Shown here one piece after another: positions 15,575 to 24,105 of a stretch of DNA of 43,424 nucleotides. The stretch lies in IMG/VR virus record IMGVR_UViG_3300020171_001620, positions 1 through 43,424 of that record; one strand, 5' to 3'. Origin of the DNA: a virus. Position 1 is the first letter of the stretch. Each line of letters opens with the position of its first letter. Made by a program: the position numbers and the translations under genes. The notes under the pieces are model-generated. The model saw only the letters and a program-made list of their open reading frames with translations. It was not told the DNA's origin and ran no database searches.

Positions 15575-15980
15575 TAGTTCGCTCGTTAATATCAGTTTTC
15601 TCTTTGTATTTAGCTCGCTCAGCGACTGTAGTTTTCTCTTATTATATAGCTCGCTCTTTCATAGTAGTTTTCTCAGCTCAAGCAGCTCGCTCGCTTTTCG
15701 TAGTTTTCTCCCAATATCTAGCTCGCTCCAGAAACATAGTTTTCTCAGCTATGATAGCACGCTCTCTGCATTTAGTTTTCTCTATCAGAATAGCTCGCTC
15801 CAGAAACATAGTTTTCTTTCGTTTTTTAGCTCGCTCTATTTTTTTAGTTTTCTCGAGAGGTGTAGCTCACTCTTTGACTTTAGTTTTCTCAGTCAGGATA
15901 GCTCGCTCCTTTAAATTAGTTTTCTCATCTTTGATAGCTCGCTCGGACATAATAGTTTTCTCAACCACGATAGCTTTTCA
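15575..15980 (-). repeat. TIGR-like array 1 (36-nt period, dual repeats, 8-nt spacers)
   Basis: Eleven exact 36-nt periods plus a degenerate end. Plus-strand TAGCTCGCTC copies start at 15575, 15611, 15647, 15683, 15719, 15755, 15791, 15827, 15863, 15899 and 15935, with a decayed copy at 15971. TAGTTTTCTC copies start 18 nt after each, at 15593 through 15953. The 22 spacers are each 8 nt (e.g. agcgactg, ttattata, gcttttcg, gagaggtg, aaccacga); cagaaaca occurs twice (15729, 15801), both times in the same half of the unit. Read on the minus strand the unit is GAGCGAGCTA-N8-GAGAAAACTA-N8. A promoter-like block lies directly upstream on that strand. The period equals the 36-nt dual-spacer tigRNA of TIGR-Tas systems. 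Confidence 0.92.
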
Positions 15981-15990
15981 GTTCCCATTC

Positions 15991-16038
15991 TCTTTAATCT
16001 TATTATATATTATTTTTTAAAAATTTTTGAAATTATTT
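15991..16038 (-). promoter_or_regulatory. Promoter-like block driving array 1
   Basis: On the minus strand this reads AAAAAATAATATATAATA followed by AGATTAAAGA. The TATAAT lies at 16007-16002, so a transcript would start near 15995, fifteen bases before the array. Three near-identical blocks occur at 16231, 32287 and 39871, each just after a stop codon. The function is inferred from the repetition and the TATAAT match. Confidence 0.65.
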
Positions 16039-16052
16039 TCAAAAACAGGATA

Positions 16053-16172
16053 TTATTTTGACGACCTCCTGGTATTAGCATAAATAAGATGCAATGGTAT
16101 TGTAATAATCAAACCAAACAATCCGAACAAAATTGCAACTATATGTAATATTATAAAAATAAAATGACCCAT
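16053..16172 (-). CDS. Small membrane protein, 39 aa
   Basis: MGHFIFIILHIVAILFG... is one long hydrophobic helix with a basic C-terminal tail (RRSSK). An AGGAG site lies eight bases before ATG 16170-16172 and a promoter-like block lies just upstream at 16231-16280. It belongs to a recurrent type of short phage membrane protein. Its role is unknown. Confidence 0.6.
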   Translation of the reverse strand: MGHFIFIILHIVAILFGLFGLIITIPLHLIYANTRRSSK

Positions 16173-16230
16173 TTTTCATTCTCCTATTTTAAAAATCTTA
16201 TCATAATATATTTCTAAATTCCTTTCTCAT

Positions 16231-16280
16231 TCTCTTTAATTCTATTATATATTATTTTTTCAGAATTTTTGAAATTATTT
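16231..16280 (-). promoter_or_regulatory. Promoter-like block (copy 2)
   Basis: The minus strand has the same AAAAAATAATATATAATA core followed by GAATTAAAGAGAATG. The TATAAT-like hexamer is at 16249-16244. It lies between the stop of the epimerase gene (16282) and the 39-aa membrane protein start (16172). Confidence 0.6.
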
Positions 16281-16281
16281 T

Positions 16282-17277
16282 TCATTTTGCTAAAAAATCT
16301 TTATACCAACCAATATATTTTATAATTCCATCGTCAATAGGATATTCAGGACTATATCCAAGCAGCTTCTTAGCTTTGTCAATATTCAAAGTACCTCTAT
16401 ATGGCACAAGTTTATCCCTTTTCTTATACTGAAATTTAATTGCAGCAAATTCCTTTCTTAATATATCAACTACATCCAATAATTTTCTTGATTCTCCATA
16501 AGTTAAATTAAATGTTTCTCCGTATGCTTTCTCGTTTCCTATCATCAAACATATCCCATTTACAAAATCATCAACATAAGTAAAATCAAGTTTTTCCTGT
16601 CCATCTCCTTGAACAAAAATAGTTTCATCATTTAAAATATTTTCAATAAATATCTGAACTACTCTTCTGCTTATACATCTCTCCCCATACAAAGCTGATG
16701 GTCTTACAATGGTATAATTAAAATCATCAAATATTTGACTATATGCCTTTACTAATAATTCTCCTGATATTTTTAATGCACCGTATATTCCAATCGGATC
16801 TAAATTATCATCTTCCTTTACTTCTTCTGATTGAAAATTGCCATACACCATACTGGATGAGAAATATATAAATTGCTCAACTGTTTTATAAGAAGCATCA
16901 AGGGCATTTTCAAGCGTTCGCAAACTGTGGTCAAAAGTTGAATAAGGATCTTTATTTGATCGATTTGCATGGGAAACAGCGGCTAAATGGATAACCACTT
17001 CTGGCTTAAACTCACTTATTGAATGAGATAGTAAATGATAATCTCTTGCGTCAGTACAATCCAGCTCTATTCCTGCTTCTTCTATTAATTCAAGCCTTTT
17101 TTTAATAAAAGAAAAATATAAATCTCTATTTGGAATATCACGCTTACTAATTAAATAGCCAAAATTATTAACCTGCAAATTATCAACAATTTTCACGACA
17201 TAACCAAGTAAATTTAGATGAAGACTCAAGTGATGCCCTAAGAATCCAGCTCCGCCAACTAATAAAATTCTTTTCAA
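16282..17277 (-). CDS. NAD-dependent sugar epimerase/dehydratase (extended SDR)
   Basis: A 331-aa extended short-chain dehydrogenase: 'LVGGAGFLGHHL' is the GxxGxxG NAD site at 6-17, 'HLAAVSH' follows, and 'YGALKISGE' is the YxxxK catalytic pair. Family length is normal. It would act on an NDP-sugar (GalE/RmlB/Gne class). Its ATG overlaps the stop of the intein-bearing aminotransferase gene (17274-17277), so both may act on one intermediate. Confidence 0.88.
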   Translation of the reverse strand: MKRILLVGGAGFLGHHLSLHLNLLGYVVKIVDNLQVNNFGYLISKRDIPNRDLYFSFIKKRLELIEEAGIELDCTDARDYHLLSHSISEFKPEVVIHLAAVSHANRSNKDPYSTFDHSLRTLENALDASYKTVEQFIYFSSSMVYGNFQSEEVKEDDNLDPIGIYGALKISGELLVKAYSQIFDDFNYTIVRPSALYGERCISRRVVQIFIENILNDETIFVQGDGQEKLDFTYVDDFVNGICLMIGNEKAYGETFNLTYGESRKLLDVVDILRKEFAAIKFQYKKRDKLVPYRGTLNIDKAKKLLGYSPEYPIDDGIIKYIGWYKDFLAK

Positions 17278-19268
17278 TTAATATTCTCCTTTATAGTTTC
17301 AATAATATAATTCAAATTATTCTTAGTTATATGCGGCCCGATTGGCAAACATAATGAATTATTAGCTATATTCAAAGCATTCTGGAATCTAATTTTTTGA
17401 AAACCATATTTTTTTTGATAGAAAGAAAATTGATTAACCGGATGAGGATAATAAATGCTACATCCAATCTCGTTTTCTTTGAATACATTTAACATTTTTT
17501 CTCTAATCTCGTTGCTTTTATATACGACGCTCAAACAATAATAAGACTTCATTCCATGATCGTTATAAATAATTCTATCTATGTTCCCGAATGCTTTATT
17601 CTCATCTCTTAATTTTTCTATACCGTTTTTCAAGTAATAGAAATTGAATTTTCTTGTTTCTAAATTTTTTTCTATTGATTGCATCTGACAAAATCCAAGA
17701 GCTGCCTGCAATTCACTCATTCTATAATTTAATCCAAGCTTATCTATATCATATTTAAAGCCAGTACTATCATCAGATTTTCCAAAAGCTCTTATACTTT
17801 TTGCTTTTTCAAAAATATCTTTACTATTCGTTGTAAACATGCCTCCCTCACCGGTAGTAATATGCTTACATGGATAAAAACTAAAGCAATTATGAACTGC
17901 TACATTAGCAACAAAATAACTATGGTCATCTTCTATTTCTAAATTATATACTTTTCTTTTACTTTTATATTTTTTTTCAATACTTTTTATAGGGACATAA
18001 ATTAAACCTAATTCATTATCAACATAATATTCTTTATTATTTTTACGTTTATTTTTTTCTTTTTTGGGATAAACCCAAACAATATCATCATAATAAGATT
18101 TAAGTTTCTCTGAATATTTAGTTATTTTTCTTTTTCTTGGCAATTTATTCTCGACTTCAATAGCTATTACTTGATTATCTTTTATGGCTATTATATCCGG
18201 AATCGCTATTCCAATTGGAATAATTCTATACCCTTCCTTCTCATATTTTTTAGCTACTGGTAAAATATCCTTATAATAATGTTTAAATTTAGACGTAATA
18301 TAATTTGACTCCTTTTTTCTATCCTTAACTTTTGAAATTTTATCACCAACTCCTTTTATTTGGGCAGGATTACAATATTCGCATATCTGCCAATAAAAAG
18401 GGATAATTTTCCCGCATACTTTGCACTTAGAAGTTCTTATATAGCAATAATCTGTTTTTTTATTTAAATCTTTTATCAATACCCATTTTTTTTCTCCATT
18501 CCTATTTACTAAAATTGGATGTTCTTCTGTAGCATTTAATGTTCTATTTCTCCAGCCAGCAGTATTACTCATCCCATCTAATTTTAAATTATACCAATAT
18601 CCAGAATAATATCTCATATATGTCTTTGTAACTTTTTTATATCTATTTTTATGCGTTAAAACTTCATCCCCAATATTTACTTTTGATATTGGTAATAAAC
18701 CTTTCTTTGTCGAAATCTTTGCTCTGCAATCAAAACAACCCACATCTGATAGAGTTCCAGTATGATTTCCTTCTATATCTCTTGCCCCTAATGATAAAGC
18801 ACAATCCTCTATTACTTTCAAATCATAGTCATTTACTATTTCCATTATTTTTTTCATGTTATTTGGAATGCCTAAAAAATGTACCAGGGAAATAGCTTTT
18901 GTTTTATTGGTTATATTTTTTTCAATCTGATAAATATCAATATTTCCATCAACACCATTACAATCAATAAATATAGGAGTTGCTCTAACTAATTCTACTG
19001 CATGAACTGTTGCTACATGAGTCATAGCAGGAACTATAACTTCATCTCCTTCTTTTATTCCTAAAACCAAATAAGCCAGATGAAGCGCTGCCATACATGA
19101 ACTAACCACAAGACAATATTTTGCTTTTGTAAATTTTCTAAATTCTTCTTCAAATTTTCTGCATTGTTCTCCATCGGTTAATTTTGTTTGATTCAACAAT
19201 ACATTTTTTATATATTCTGCATCTTGTTTTCTTATATTTGGAATTGCAAAAGGTATAATTCTTTTCAT
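17274..19268 (-). CDS. DegT/DnrJ/EryC1 aminotransferase with intein
   Basis: A 664-aa precursor. Residues 1-177 and 461-664 join into a 381-aa sugar aminotransferase: 'VVSSCMAALHLAY', 'VIEDCALSLGAR' (PLP Asp region) and, after the splice point, 'CFSFYPCKHITTGEGG' with the Schiff-base Lys at precursor residue 468. The intein splits the sequence just before this loop, so the enzyme should be inactive until splicing. Probable role: amination of a keto-sugar nucleotide, together with the epimerase downstream. A free-standing homing endonuclease gene lies directly upstream. Confidence 0.9.
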   Translation of the reverse strand: MKRIIPFAIPNIRKQDAEYIKNVLLNQTKLTDGEQCRKFEEEFRKFTKAKYCLVVSSCMAALHLAYLVLGIKEGDEVIVPAMTHVATVHAVELVRATPIFIDCNGVDGNIDIYQIEKNITNKTKAISLVHFLGIPNNMKKIMEIVNDYDLKVIEDCALSLGARDIEGNHTGTLSDVGCFDCRAKISTKKGLLPISKVNIGDEVLTHKNRYKKVTKTYMRYYSGYWYNLKLDGMSNTAGWRNRTLNATEEHPILVNRNGEKKWVLIKDLNKKTDYCYIRTSKCKVCGKIIPFYWQICEYCNPAQIKGVGDKISKVKDRKKESNYITSKFKHYYKDILPVAKKYEKEGYRIIPIGIAIPDIIAIKDNQVIAIEVENKLPRKRKITKYSEKLKSYYDDIVWVYPKKEKNKRKNNKEYYVDNELGLIYVPIKSIEKKYKSKRKVYNLEIEDDHSYFVANVAVHNCFSFYPCKHITTGEGGMFTTNSKDIFEKAKSIRAFGKSDDSTGFKYDIDKLGLNYRMSELQAALGFCQMQSIEKNLETRKFNFYYLKNGIEKLRDENKAFGNIDRIIYNDHGMKSYYCLSVVYKSNEIREKMLNVFKENEIGCSIYYPHPVNQFSFYQKKYGFQKIRFQNALNIANNSLCLPIGPHITKNNLNYIIETIKENIN
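17889..18737 (-). mobile_element. Intein with PD-(D/E)XK-like domain and zinc ribbon
   Basis: The intein is 283 aa. It starts CFDCRAKISTKKG-LLPISKV (block A), has 'NATEEHP' (block B, TxxH) and ends 'DHSYFVANVAVHN' before Cys+1, so all splicing residues are present. The central part lacks LAGLIDADG and HNH motifs. Instead there is a CKVC...CEYC zinc ribbon (about 105-122), then 'IPDIIAI' and 'IAIEVENK' (180-198), which match a PD...ExK nuclease core. Insertion is between Gly177 and Cys461 of the host enzyme. Confidence 0.85.
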
Positions 19269-19283
19269 TTTTTTATCTCTTTA

Positions 19284-19967
19284 TTAATATTCATAATTCT
19301 GTTTTATTACTGTTCTGTATATTTCTTTCCATTCATCGCGATTGAAATTCGCTTTACAATTACATGATCTACAATTTGAAATTAAATTTTCAAAAGTACA
19401 GTTCTTCTTGTCATAGTCAATGTGATGAACGCCCAAAGGATTGTTCCTGGTAATAGGTTTCTCGCAAAATGGAGTCATGCATTTATAATTGTCTCTTTGT
19501 TTTATGAATTCCTTCAGGTCTTTGGTAAATTCAAAGCAGTATGGCTCAAGCGAAGTTCCACCACGCCACATATGGCTATCTTTACCGCAATACTTACCTC
19601 TCTTACCTTTAGATATTTTTTGGCATGTTTCAATAGTATGTTTTCTACCTTTTTTAGATTCTGATATTTTCTGTTTTGTTTCTTCAGAAAGTTTTTTGCT
19701 ATAATTAGGGTGTTTGTTATTGATTCTACCAAACATAGGGTGATTTTTACCAGTTATACCAAACATAGGATTATTTTCGCCTTTTAAAGCTTGTGATATT
19801 TTTCTTTTTGTTTCTTTTGTATGTTTTTTACCAAAATTAGGATTCTTTTCGCCCATGTTTGCCTTGCTCATTTTTTCAAGCGTTTCCTCAGAAAAAATAC
19901 GCCCTAATAATACTTTAGATCTTTTTCTTTTATGTTCTTCTGTTTGTTTATATCCTTTTTTTGGCAT
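19284..19967 (-). CDS. NUMOD3-HNH homing endonuclease
   Basis: A 227-aa protein. The first 130 residues hold repeated NUMOD3 units ('SEET..K.S.A..G..NPMFG', at least five). The C-terminus is an HNH domain ('YKCMTPFC...GVHHIDYDKKNCTFENLISNCRSCN'). It is closely similar to the 24976 gene, especially in the last 90 residues. It sits 15 bases upstream of the intein-bearing gene and probably mobilises itself or a neighbour. Role in phage growth: none expected. Confidence 0.92.
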   Translation of the reverse strand: MPKKGYKQTEEHKRKRSKVLLGRIFSEETLEKMSKANMGEKNPNFGKKHTKETKRKISQALKGENNPMFGITGKNHPMFGRINNKHPNYSKKLSEETKQKISESKKGRKHTIETCQKISKGKRGKYCGKDSHMWRGGTSLEPYCFEFTKDLKEFIKQRDNYKCMTPFCEKPITRNNPLGVHHIDYDKKNCTFENLISNCRSCNCKANFNRDEWKEIYRTVIKQNYEY

Positions 19968-19991
19968 ATTTCTTTCTTTCTAAATAACTAT

Positions 19992-20234
19992 TCAGCCTTC
20001 TATTTTACCATATTCTTTCATAAATACTTCATCAATTAATTTTCTTAATGTTATCGGAACTATTTTTAGCATTTTATTAATATCATTATATATTTTATTT
20101 GGAGCCTTTCTATATGCTTCACAAAAATTATCTATATTGCCATATAACTCTAAACATGACTTTTTAATAATATCTAACCAAAACTCTTTATAATTCTCTG
20201 CAAAATCAAATTGTTGTATTGGCCTTTCTAACAT
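19992..20234 (-). CDS. Hypothetical protein, 80 aa
   Basis: A small helical protein with no recognised motif. Its ATG overlaps the end of the DUF692-like gene by seven bases, suggesting coupled expression and perhaps partnership with it. Confidence 0.45.
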   Translation of the reverse strand: MLERPIQQFDFAENYKEFWLDIIKKSCLELYGNIDNFCEAYRKAPNKIYNDINKMLKIVPITLRKLIDEVFMKEYGKIEG

Positions 20235-21016
20235 TTTATTTCTCCTAAAAATTTATTTAAATATTTATATTCCTTCTCCAACTTCTCAAAATCATTATAA
20301 TATTCAATAACAAAATAAATATTTTCAAAATCAATTCTATCTCGCAACCAATCAATAATATGATATTCTTGTATCGTAGGTATCTCATGACTGTCTTCTA
20401 AAATATTATCAATAAATACTATATGACTTAAATGAATCTCAACACATCTATCTAATGGCAAAAAATTCAAATATTCTCTGATATTCATTTTCATATTATA
20501 TGCAGATATAATTGCATGAGCTATATCTAATAAGAAATAAATATCATTCTCTTCTATTATTTCTGTTATGAATTGTGGTTCACATATATATTCATAAGCT
20601 GGAAGATAAAAATAATTGGTATTTTCCAATGCTATTTTACCATTAAAATTGTTTCTAATAAATTTTATTCTATTTTTTATTAATTTCTTTAAATCAGATT
20701 TTTCTAAAATATCACTTTGACAAATATATCTTCCATCATCAATAAAATATTCAGAACATACTGGTCCTAATGTACATGAAAATATTTCTACGTTTATAAA
20801 TTTTAAAAAAGGAAGTGTGCTAATAAAATAATCTTCAAAGTTATTTTTTATTATTCCTATATTACTATGAAATAGCATCTTTTTATCTTTATCATAACAA
20901 AGTATTGTTCTTGCTAATTTTTCTTTTATATCTTTAAATTCAAAAGAATTTATACCACTGATTCCAAAATAGTTTTTTCTATTAACAAGATTACTTATCG
21001 GAAGGGTTAAGTTCAT
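20228..21016 (-). CDS. DUF692/MNIO-like TIM-barrel protein
   Basis: A 262-aa protein with features of the DUF692 (multinuclear non-heme iron oxidative enzyme) family: 'IALENTNYFYLPAYEYICEPQFITEIIE', then 'DIYFLLDIAHAIISAYN' (cf. LLDVNN..VSAxN) and 'CVEIHLSHIV' (EIHLAG). Known members modify Cys or other residues of ribosomal peptides, using two or three irons. Here it stands in a glycan region without an obvious precursor peptide, unless the 80-aa protein at 19992 is one. A sugar-isomerase-like barrel is the alternative. Confidence 0.6.
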   Translation of the reverse strand: MNLTLPISNLVNRKNYFGISGINSFEFKDIKEKLARTILCYDKDKKMLFHSNIGIIKNNFEDYFISTLPFLKFINVEIFSCTLGPVCSEYFIDDGRYICQSDILEKSDLKKLIKNRIKFIRNNFNGKIALENTNYFYLPAYEYICEPQFITEIIEENDIYFLLDIAHAIISAYNMKMNIREYLNFLPLDRCVEIHLSHIVFIDNILEDSHEIPTIQEYHIIDWLRDRIDFENIYFVIEYYNDFEKLEKEYKYLNKFLGEIKC

Positions 21017-21359
21017 TAATTATTTCACCTGTATTTTTTATTACTTGAATTGCTCTGTCATCATATAGCTTCCTCATGCCATAATCTTTGATATTAGTTA
21101 CTTCTAAATCAGGCAAACCATTATCTTTTAACCATTGCTCTACATATTGTTTATGTTCTGGAATAGTTGATCTTGCAGTAAATATTTTGACAGTATAATT
21201 ATATATTCTACCATTTCTTATTTCTTCAATAAGTAATAATTTAGCCCTTGGAATAATTTTTCCTATATGACTCGCTCCTCTCCAATAATCATAAAATGCA
21301 AGAGTCCCATCTAAATCAAAACCTACCCAGTATTGATAATTTTTAATATCAAAATCCAT
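20991..21359 (-). CDS. Small HAD-superfamily protein
   Basis: A 122-aa protein with 'VGFDLDGTLAFYDYW' (DxDGT, nucleophile Asp), 'VKIFTARS' (motif II Thr) and 'YDDRAIQV' (motif IV), a minimal HAD phosphatase without a large cap. I choose ATG 21357-21359 because GGGAGGT lies just before it. That start overlaps the upstream TAA (TAATG). Likely a sugar or nucleotide phosphatase in the glycan pathway. Confidence 0.75.
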   Translation of the reverse strand: MDFDIKNYQYWVGFDLDGTLAFYDYWRGASHIGKIIPRAKLLLIEEIRNGRIYNYTVKIFTARSTIPEHKQYVEQWLKDNGLPDLEVTNIKDYGMRKLYDDRAIQVIKNTGEIINELNPSDK

Positions 21360-22414
21360 TACACCTCCCAAGGAAATTTATCTTTATAATGTTTTATAAT
21401 TGGCATTTCAGATGAATTTAATAAAAAATCGTACATCTTATTCACCGCTTCATTAATATCGTCATATACAAATATTGAGTCTCCAAATTGTTTTAATACA
21501 TCTTTTCTAACTGGAGCTGCTTTATAATATCTCAAGCAAAGAGATGGAATATTTAAATAAATAGCATCATATATAGTTGTAGAAACACAATCAGTTATAA
21601 AATAAGACGTTTTAGATAACAGCTTATTAAAATTATTTTTATTTTCTATTTTTATATATTTTAAATTGTCTCTTATAAAATCAGGAGTAGGATCATATAT
21701 TTCGTTACCTTTTGAAAAGCATTTATAAATAACTTTATAGTCTCCTAATATATTTAATTCTGTTAAAATCTTAATTCGATGTTTATATCTTATTATTTCA
21801 GGAAATAGTTGAGGAAATCTATCGCCAGTAGGAAATTGAGGGGCATACATTATTATTTTTTTATCTATTTTTCTTTTTACTTTTGGCATTGGTCTTTGCC
21901 ATTCTCTTATTTTTATATTACTGCCATATTTTTTTACTTCTTCTTCCATGTGTTTTCTTATACTTGAATCATTAGCATAAAAATAATCATAATTCATAAT
22001 TCTATCATAAACTATATATGGATGATATGTGCCTGTATCTCCATGATCAAGATATATTGTTTCAAGATTAATAATGCTGTTAGCAGCCTCTAATGCTGCA
22101 TGAGGATATAAATTATCTCTTGTTAGTTTATCTACAACTAAATAATTTATATTATTATTTAAAAGCCATATTTTAATTCCGCTTACCATTAACTTGAATT
22201 TTTCTTTATCAAAATCCAAATATCTCCAATCAAATTTTTCATATTTTAACGGAAGAAATTTAATTGAGCAATCATTTTGAGAAAGAATCTTAATTATAAC
22301 ATCGGTAATAGTTCTATTATAACAAATAAAAGCTATATTATTTCTAAGCAAACTGCTTGATAAGCTTTCAATCACCTGTTGTATTAATAATCGTATTATT
22401 TTTTTAATATTCAT
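21359..22414 (-). CDS. Putative surface-polysaccharide GT-B transferase
   Basis: A 351-aa protein. The C-terminal part ('YKVIYKCFSKGNE...SKTSYFITDCVSTTIYDAIYLNIPSLCL') matches the end of GT-B/CDP-glycerol-transferase-like and capsule enzymes, where D-x-x-S-T...E/D-A lines the nucleotide site. The middle has 'IYLDHGDTGTYHPY'. It overlaps the HAD gene and the 119-aa gene (11 bases). The donor is unknown. Confidence 0.6.
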   Translation of the reverse strand: MNIKKIIRLLIQQVIESLSSSLLRNNIAFICYNRTITDVIIKILSQNDCSIKFLPLKYEKFDWRYLDFDKEKFKLMVSGIKIWLLNNNINYLVVDKLTRDNLYPHAALEAANSIINLETIYLDHGDTGTYHPYIVYDRIMNYDYFYANDSSIRKHMEEEVKKYGSNIKIREWQRPMPKVKRKIDKKIIMYAPQFPTGDRFPQLFPEIIRYKHRIKILTELNILGDYKVIYKCFSKGNEIYDPTPDFIRDNLKYIKIENKNNFNKLLSKTSYFITDCVSTTIYDAIYLNIPSLCLRYYKAAPVRKDVLKQFGDSIFVYDDINEAVNKMYDFLLNSSEMPIIKHYKDKFPWEV

Positions 22415-22763
22415 TATTATGTTTGTTAATTAAATTTTTTAGTATTTTATACTGATCTCCAACATAATCTATCCATTTAACATTAAAAATAGTCTTATAT
22501 TCTTTTAAAAATCTCTTCCAGTATTGTTTCGTTTCTTCTTTTTCTAATTCATTTAAACAAAATACATTGTATTCTGAAAAATCTTTAACATCTATTAATT
22601 CTGGATAATAATAATCTTCCGGAATTGAATATTGAATATTTAGTTTATCTAATTGATAACAAGCCAATGGAGTTAAAGCCATTATATTTACATAATTTCC
22701 GAAATTAATTTCTTCTTTTATTTGAAAAATACTTGGAAGATATTCAAGAAATAAACTTTTCAT
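22404..22763 (-). CDS. Possible N-terminal piece of a surface-carbohydrate protein
   Basis: A 119-aa protein whose segment 'IMALTPLACYQLDKLNIQYSIPEDYYYPE' resembles the opening domain of large surface-carbohydrate synthesis proteins. The following gene (21359) could be the rest, so the pair may be a split version of one longer enzyme. They overlap by 11 bases in different frames. This is an inference from layout; no definite family. Confidence 0.45.
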   Translation of the reverse strand: MKSLFLEYLPSIFQIKEEINFGNYVNIMALTPLACYQLDKLNIQYSIPEDYYYPELIDVKDFSEYNVFCLNELEKEETKQYWKRFLKEYKTIFNVKWIDYVGDQYKILKNLINKHNNEY

Positions 22764-22766
22764 TTT

Positions 22767-22985
22767 TTATTTTACCATCATTTTAATAATTATTTCTTCC
22801 TGTTCATTTAGCCGTCTTAATAGAGCATTGCATCGTTCATATAATCGTTCAATATGAGATTCCATTTGCCATGTTGTCCAACCTGAAATTTCATGACATG
22901 AATATTCCTGATCTCCAGGATCCCCAAGCTCTTCTAATTCTTCTTTCCAAACAATACCTATTTTTGATTCTTTTAAATTATCCAT
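22767..22985 (-). CDS. Small hypothetical protein, 72 aa
   Basis: An acidic protein with a C-terminal coiled-coil stretch ('ESHIERLYERCNALLRRLNEQEEI'). The ATG overlaps the radical SAM gene end by 13 bases. It resembles short phage proteins of unknown role. Confidence 0.45.
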   Translation of the reverse strand: MDNLKESKIGIVWKEELEELGDPGDQEYSCHEISGWTTWQMESHIERLYERCNALLRRLNEQEEIIIKMMVK

Positions 22986-24085
22986 TTCTTTTTATCCTTA
23001 TTAAATATAGCAAAATTCTTGCCAATAAAACGTCTCTGACAATAAATGCAGCTCTTAGGTAAATTAGGCACCCAAGTTAATTCATATTTCATCATCATAT
23101 TACGAAAATTAATCATATACCTAGAATTAAAATCATAATTATAACTCACATTTCCAATATTTCTTCTGTGTGGCAAATGGCAACACTCCGCAATATCCCC
23201 CCTGCTATTAAAACAGAAATAATACCAAGGCTGGATACATCTTGAATAACGAAACTCATCAGAATTTATATCAAATATCTGAGAAATAACTATATCAAAA
23301 GGATAATCATCTCTTTTCATAATTGATTCTATATAGCCTATTTCTTTTTTCGAGTCTTTAGTTAATGAATAAAACTCTTTTGTTCCATGCGGATTTATAT
23401 TATGAAATGTAACTTGTGAAGGGCTAAATGATTCAGCAAACTCAAGCATTTCTTCTATTTGAAATACATTCCCTTTATGGAGAAGAAAAGAATAATGAGC
23501 CTTAATATCAGAATATGATATTTCATCAAAGCTTTTTATGAGTTTTACATACTGCTCATTTGTCCCTCCTCTATTTTTTTGATAAGAAACATAATCATAA
23601 CAATCAAGGCTAATATTCATCTCATCAATATCTTTTATTTGCTCAATTTTATCTTTTATCAATATTCCATTAGTAGAAATTTTGACTATCAATTTATATA
23701 ACTTACATAATTTTATTATATCTTTTATTTCTGGATGTAATAATGGCTCGCCACCGGTTAAAAATATAATATCTGCTTTTTTTGCTTTGTATTTATCTAA
23801 TATAAATTTCAAATCTTCTATTTTTAAAAAACCACGAGACAGATATTTCTTATCTTCTAATACATAAAGGCAAGTTGGGCATCTTAAATTACATGCTTCT
23901 GTTATTGTTGCAATAAAAATTGGAGGTATAAAATTAATTTCACTACTATTTAAAACATTCCAATCATATTTCAACCAATTATAAGACTTCTGAAAAGATA
24001 ATTTTTTATAAAAAATATTATAAAAAAATCTTGGCAACATTTTTTGTCGATTTGAAAGTTTACTTTTGATATTATTTAAATTCAA
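22973..24085 (-). CDS. Radical SAM/SPASM enzyme 1
   Basis: A 370-aa protein with the CxxxCxxC iron-sulfur motif 'EACNLRCPTC' (Cys 65, 69, 72), 'FLTGGEPLLHPEI' (SAM-binding GGE) and a C-terminal SPASM-type Cys cluster ('CIQPW...CCHLP...CIYC'). The start is TTG (24083-24085) with AAGGAG six bases upstream. Such enzymes modify peptides or sugars by radical chemistry; the substrate is not evident. A second member is at 30955. Confidence 0.88.
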   Translation of the reverse strand: MNLNNIKSKLSNRQKMLPRFFYNIFYKKLSFQKSYNWLKYDWNVLNSSEINFIPPIFIATITEACNLRCPTCLYVLEDKKYLSRGFLKIEDLKFILDKYKAKKADIIFLTGGEPLLHPEIKDIIKLCKLYKLIVKISTNGILIKDKIEQIKDIDEMNISLDCYDYVSYQKNRGGTNEQYVKLIKSFDEISYSDIKAHYSFLLHKGNVFQIEEMLEFAESFSPSQVTFHNINPHGTKEFYSLTKDSKKEIGYIESIMKRDDYPFDIVISQIFDINSDEFRYSRCIQPWYYFCFNSRGDIAECCHLPHRRNIGNVSYNYDFNSRYMINFRNMMMKYELTWVPNLPKSCIYCQRRFIGKNFAIFNKDKKKWII

Positions 24086-24105
24086 AATATCTCCTTATAA
24101 AATTT

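Noticed and set aside
15575-15980. CRISPR array
   Set aside because: Repeats are only 10 nt and alternate between two sequences with 8-nt spacers; no cas genes are present. The 36-nt double unit does not fit CRISPR.
15463-16020. Plus-strand 185-codon open frame with ARS...VFS repeats
   Set aside because: The 36-nt period is a multiple of three, so the repeats stay open in two plus frames. Spacers vary at all positions with no codon pattern, the strand opposes every other gene, and the arrays are better explained as guide RNA.
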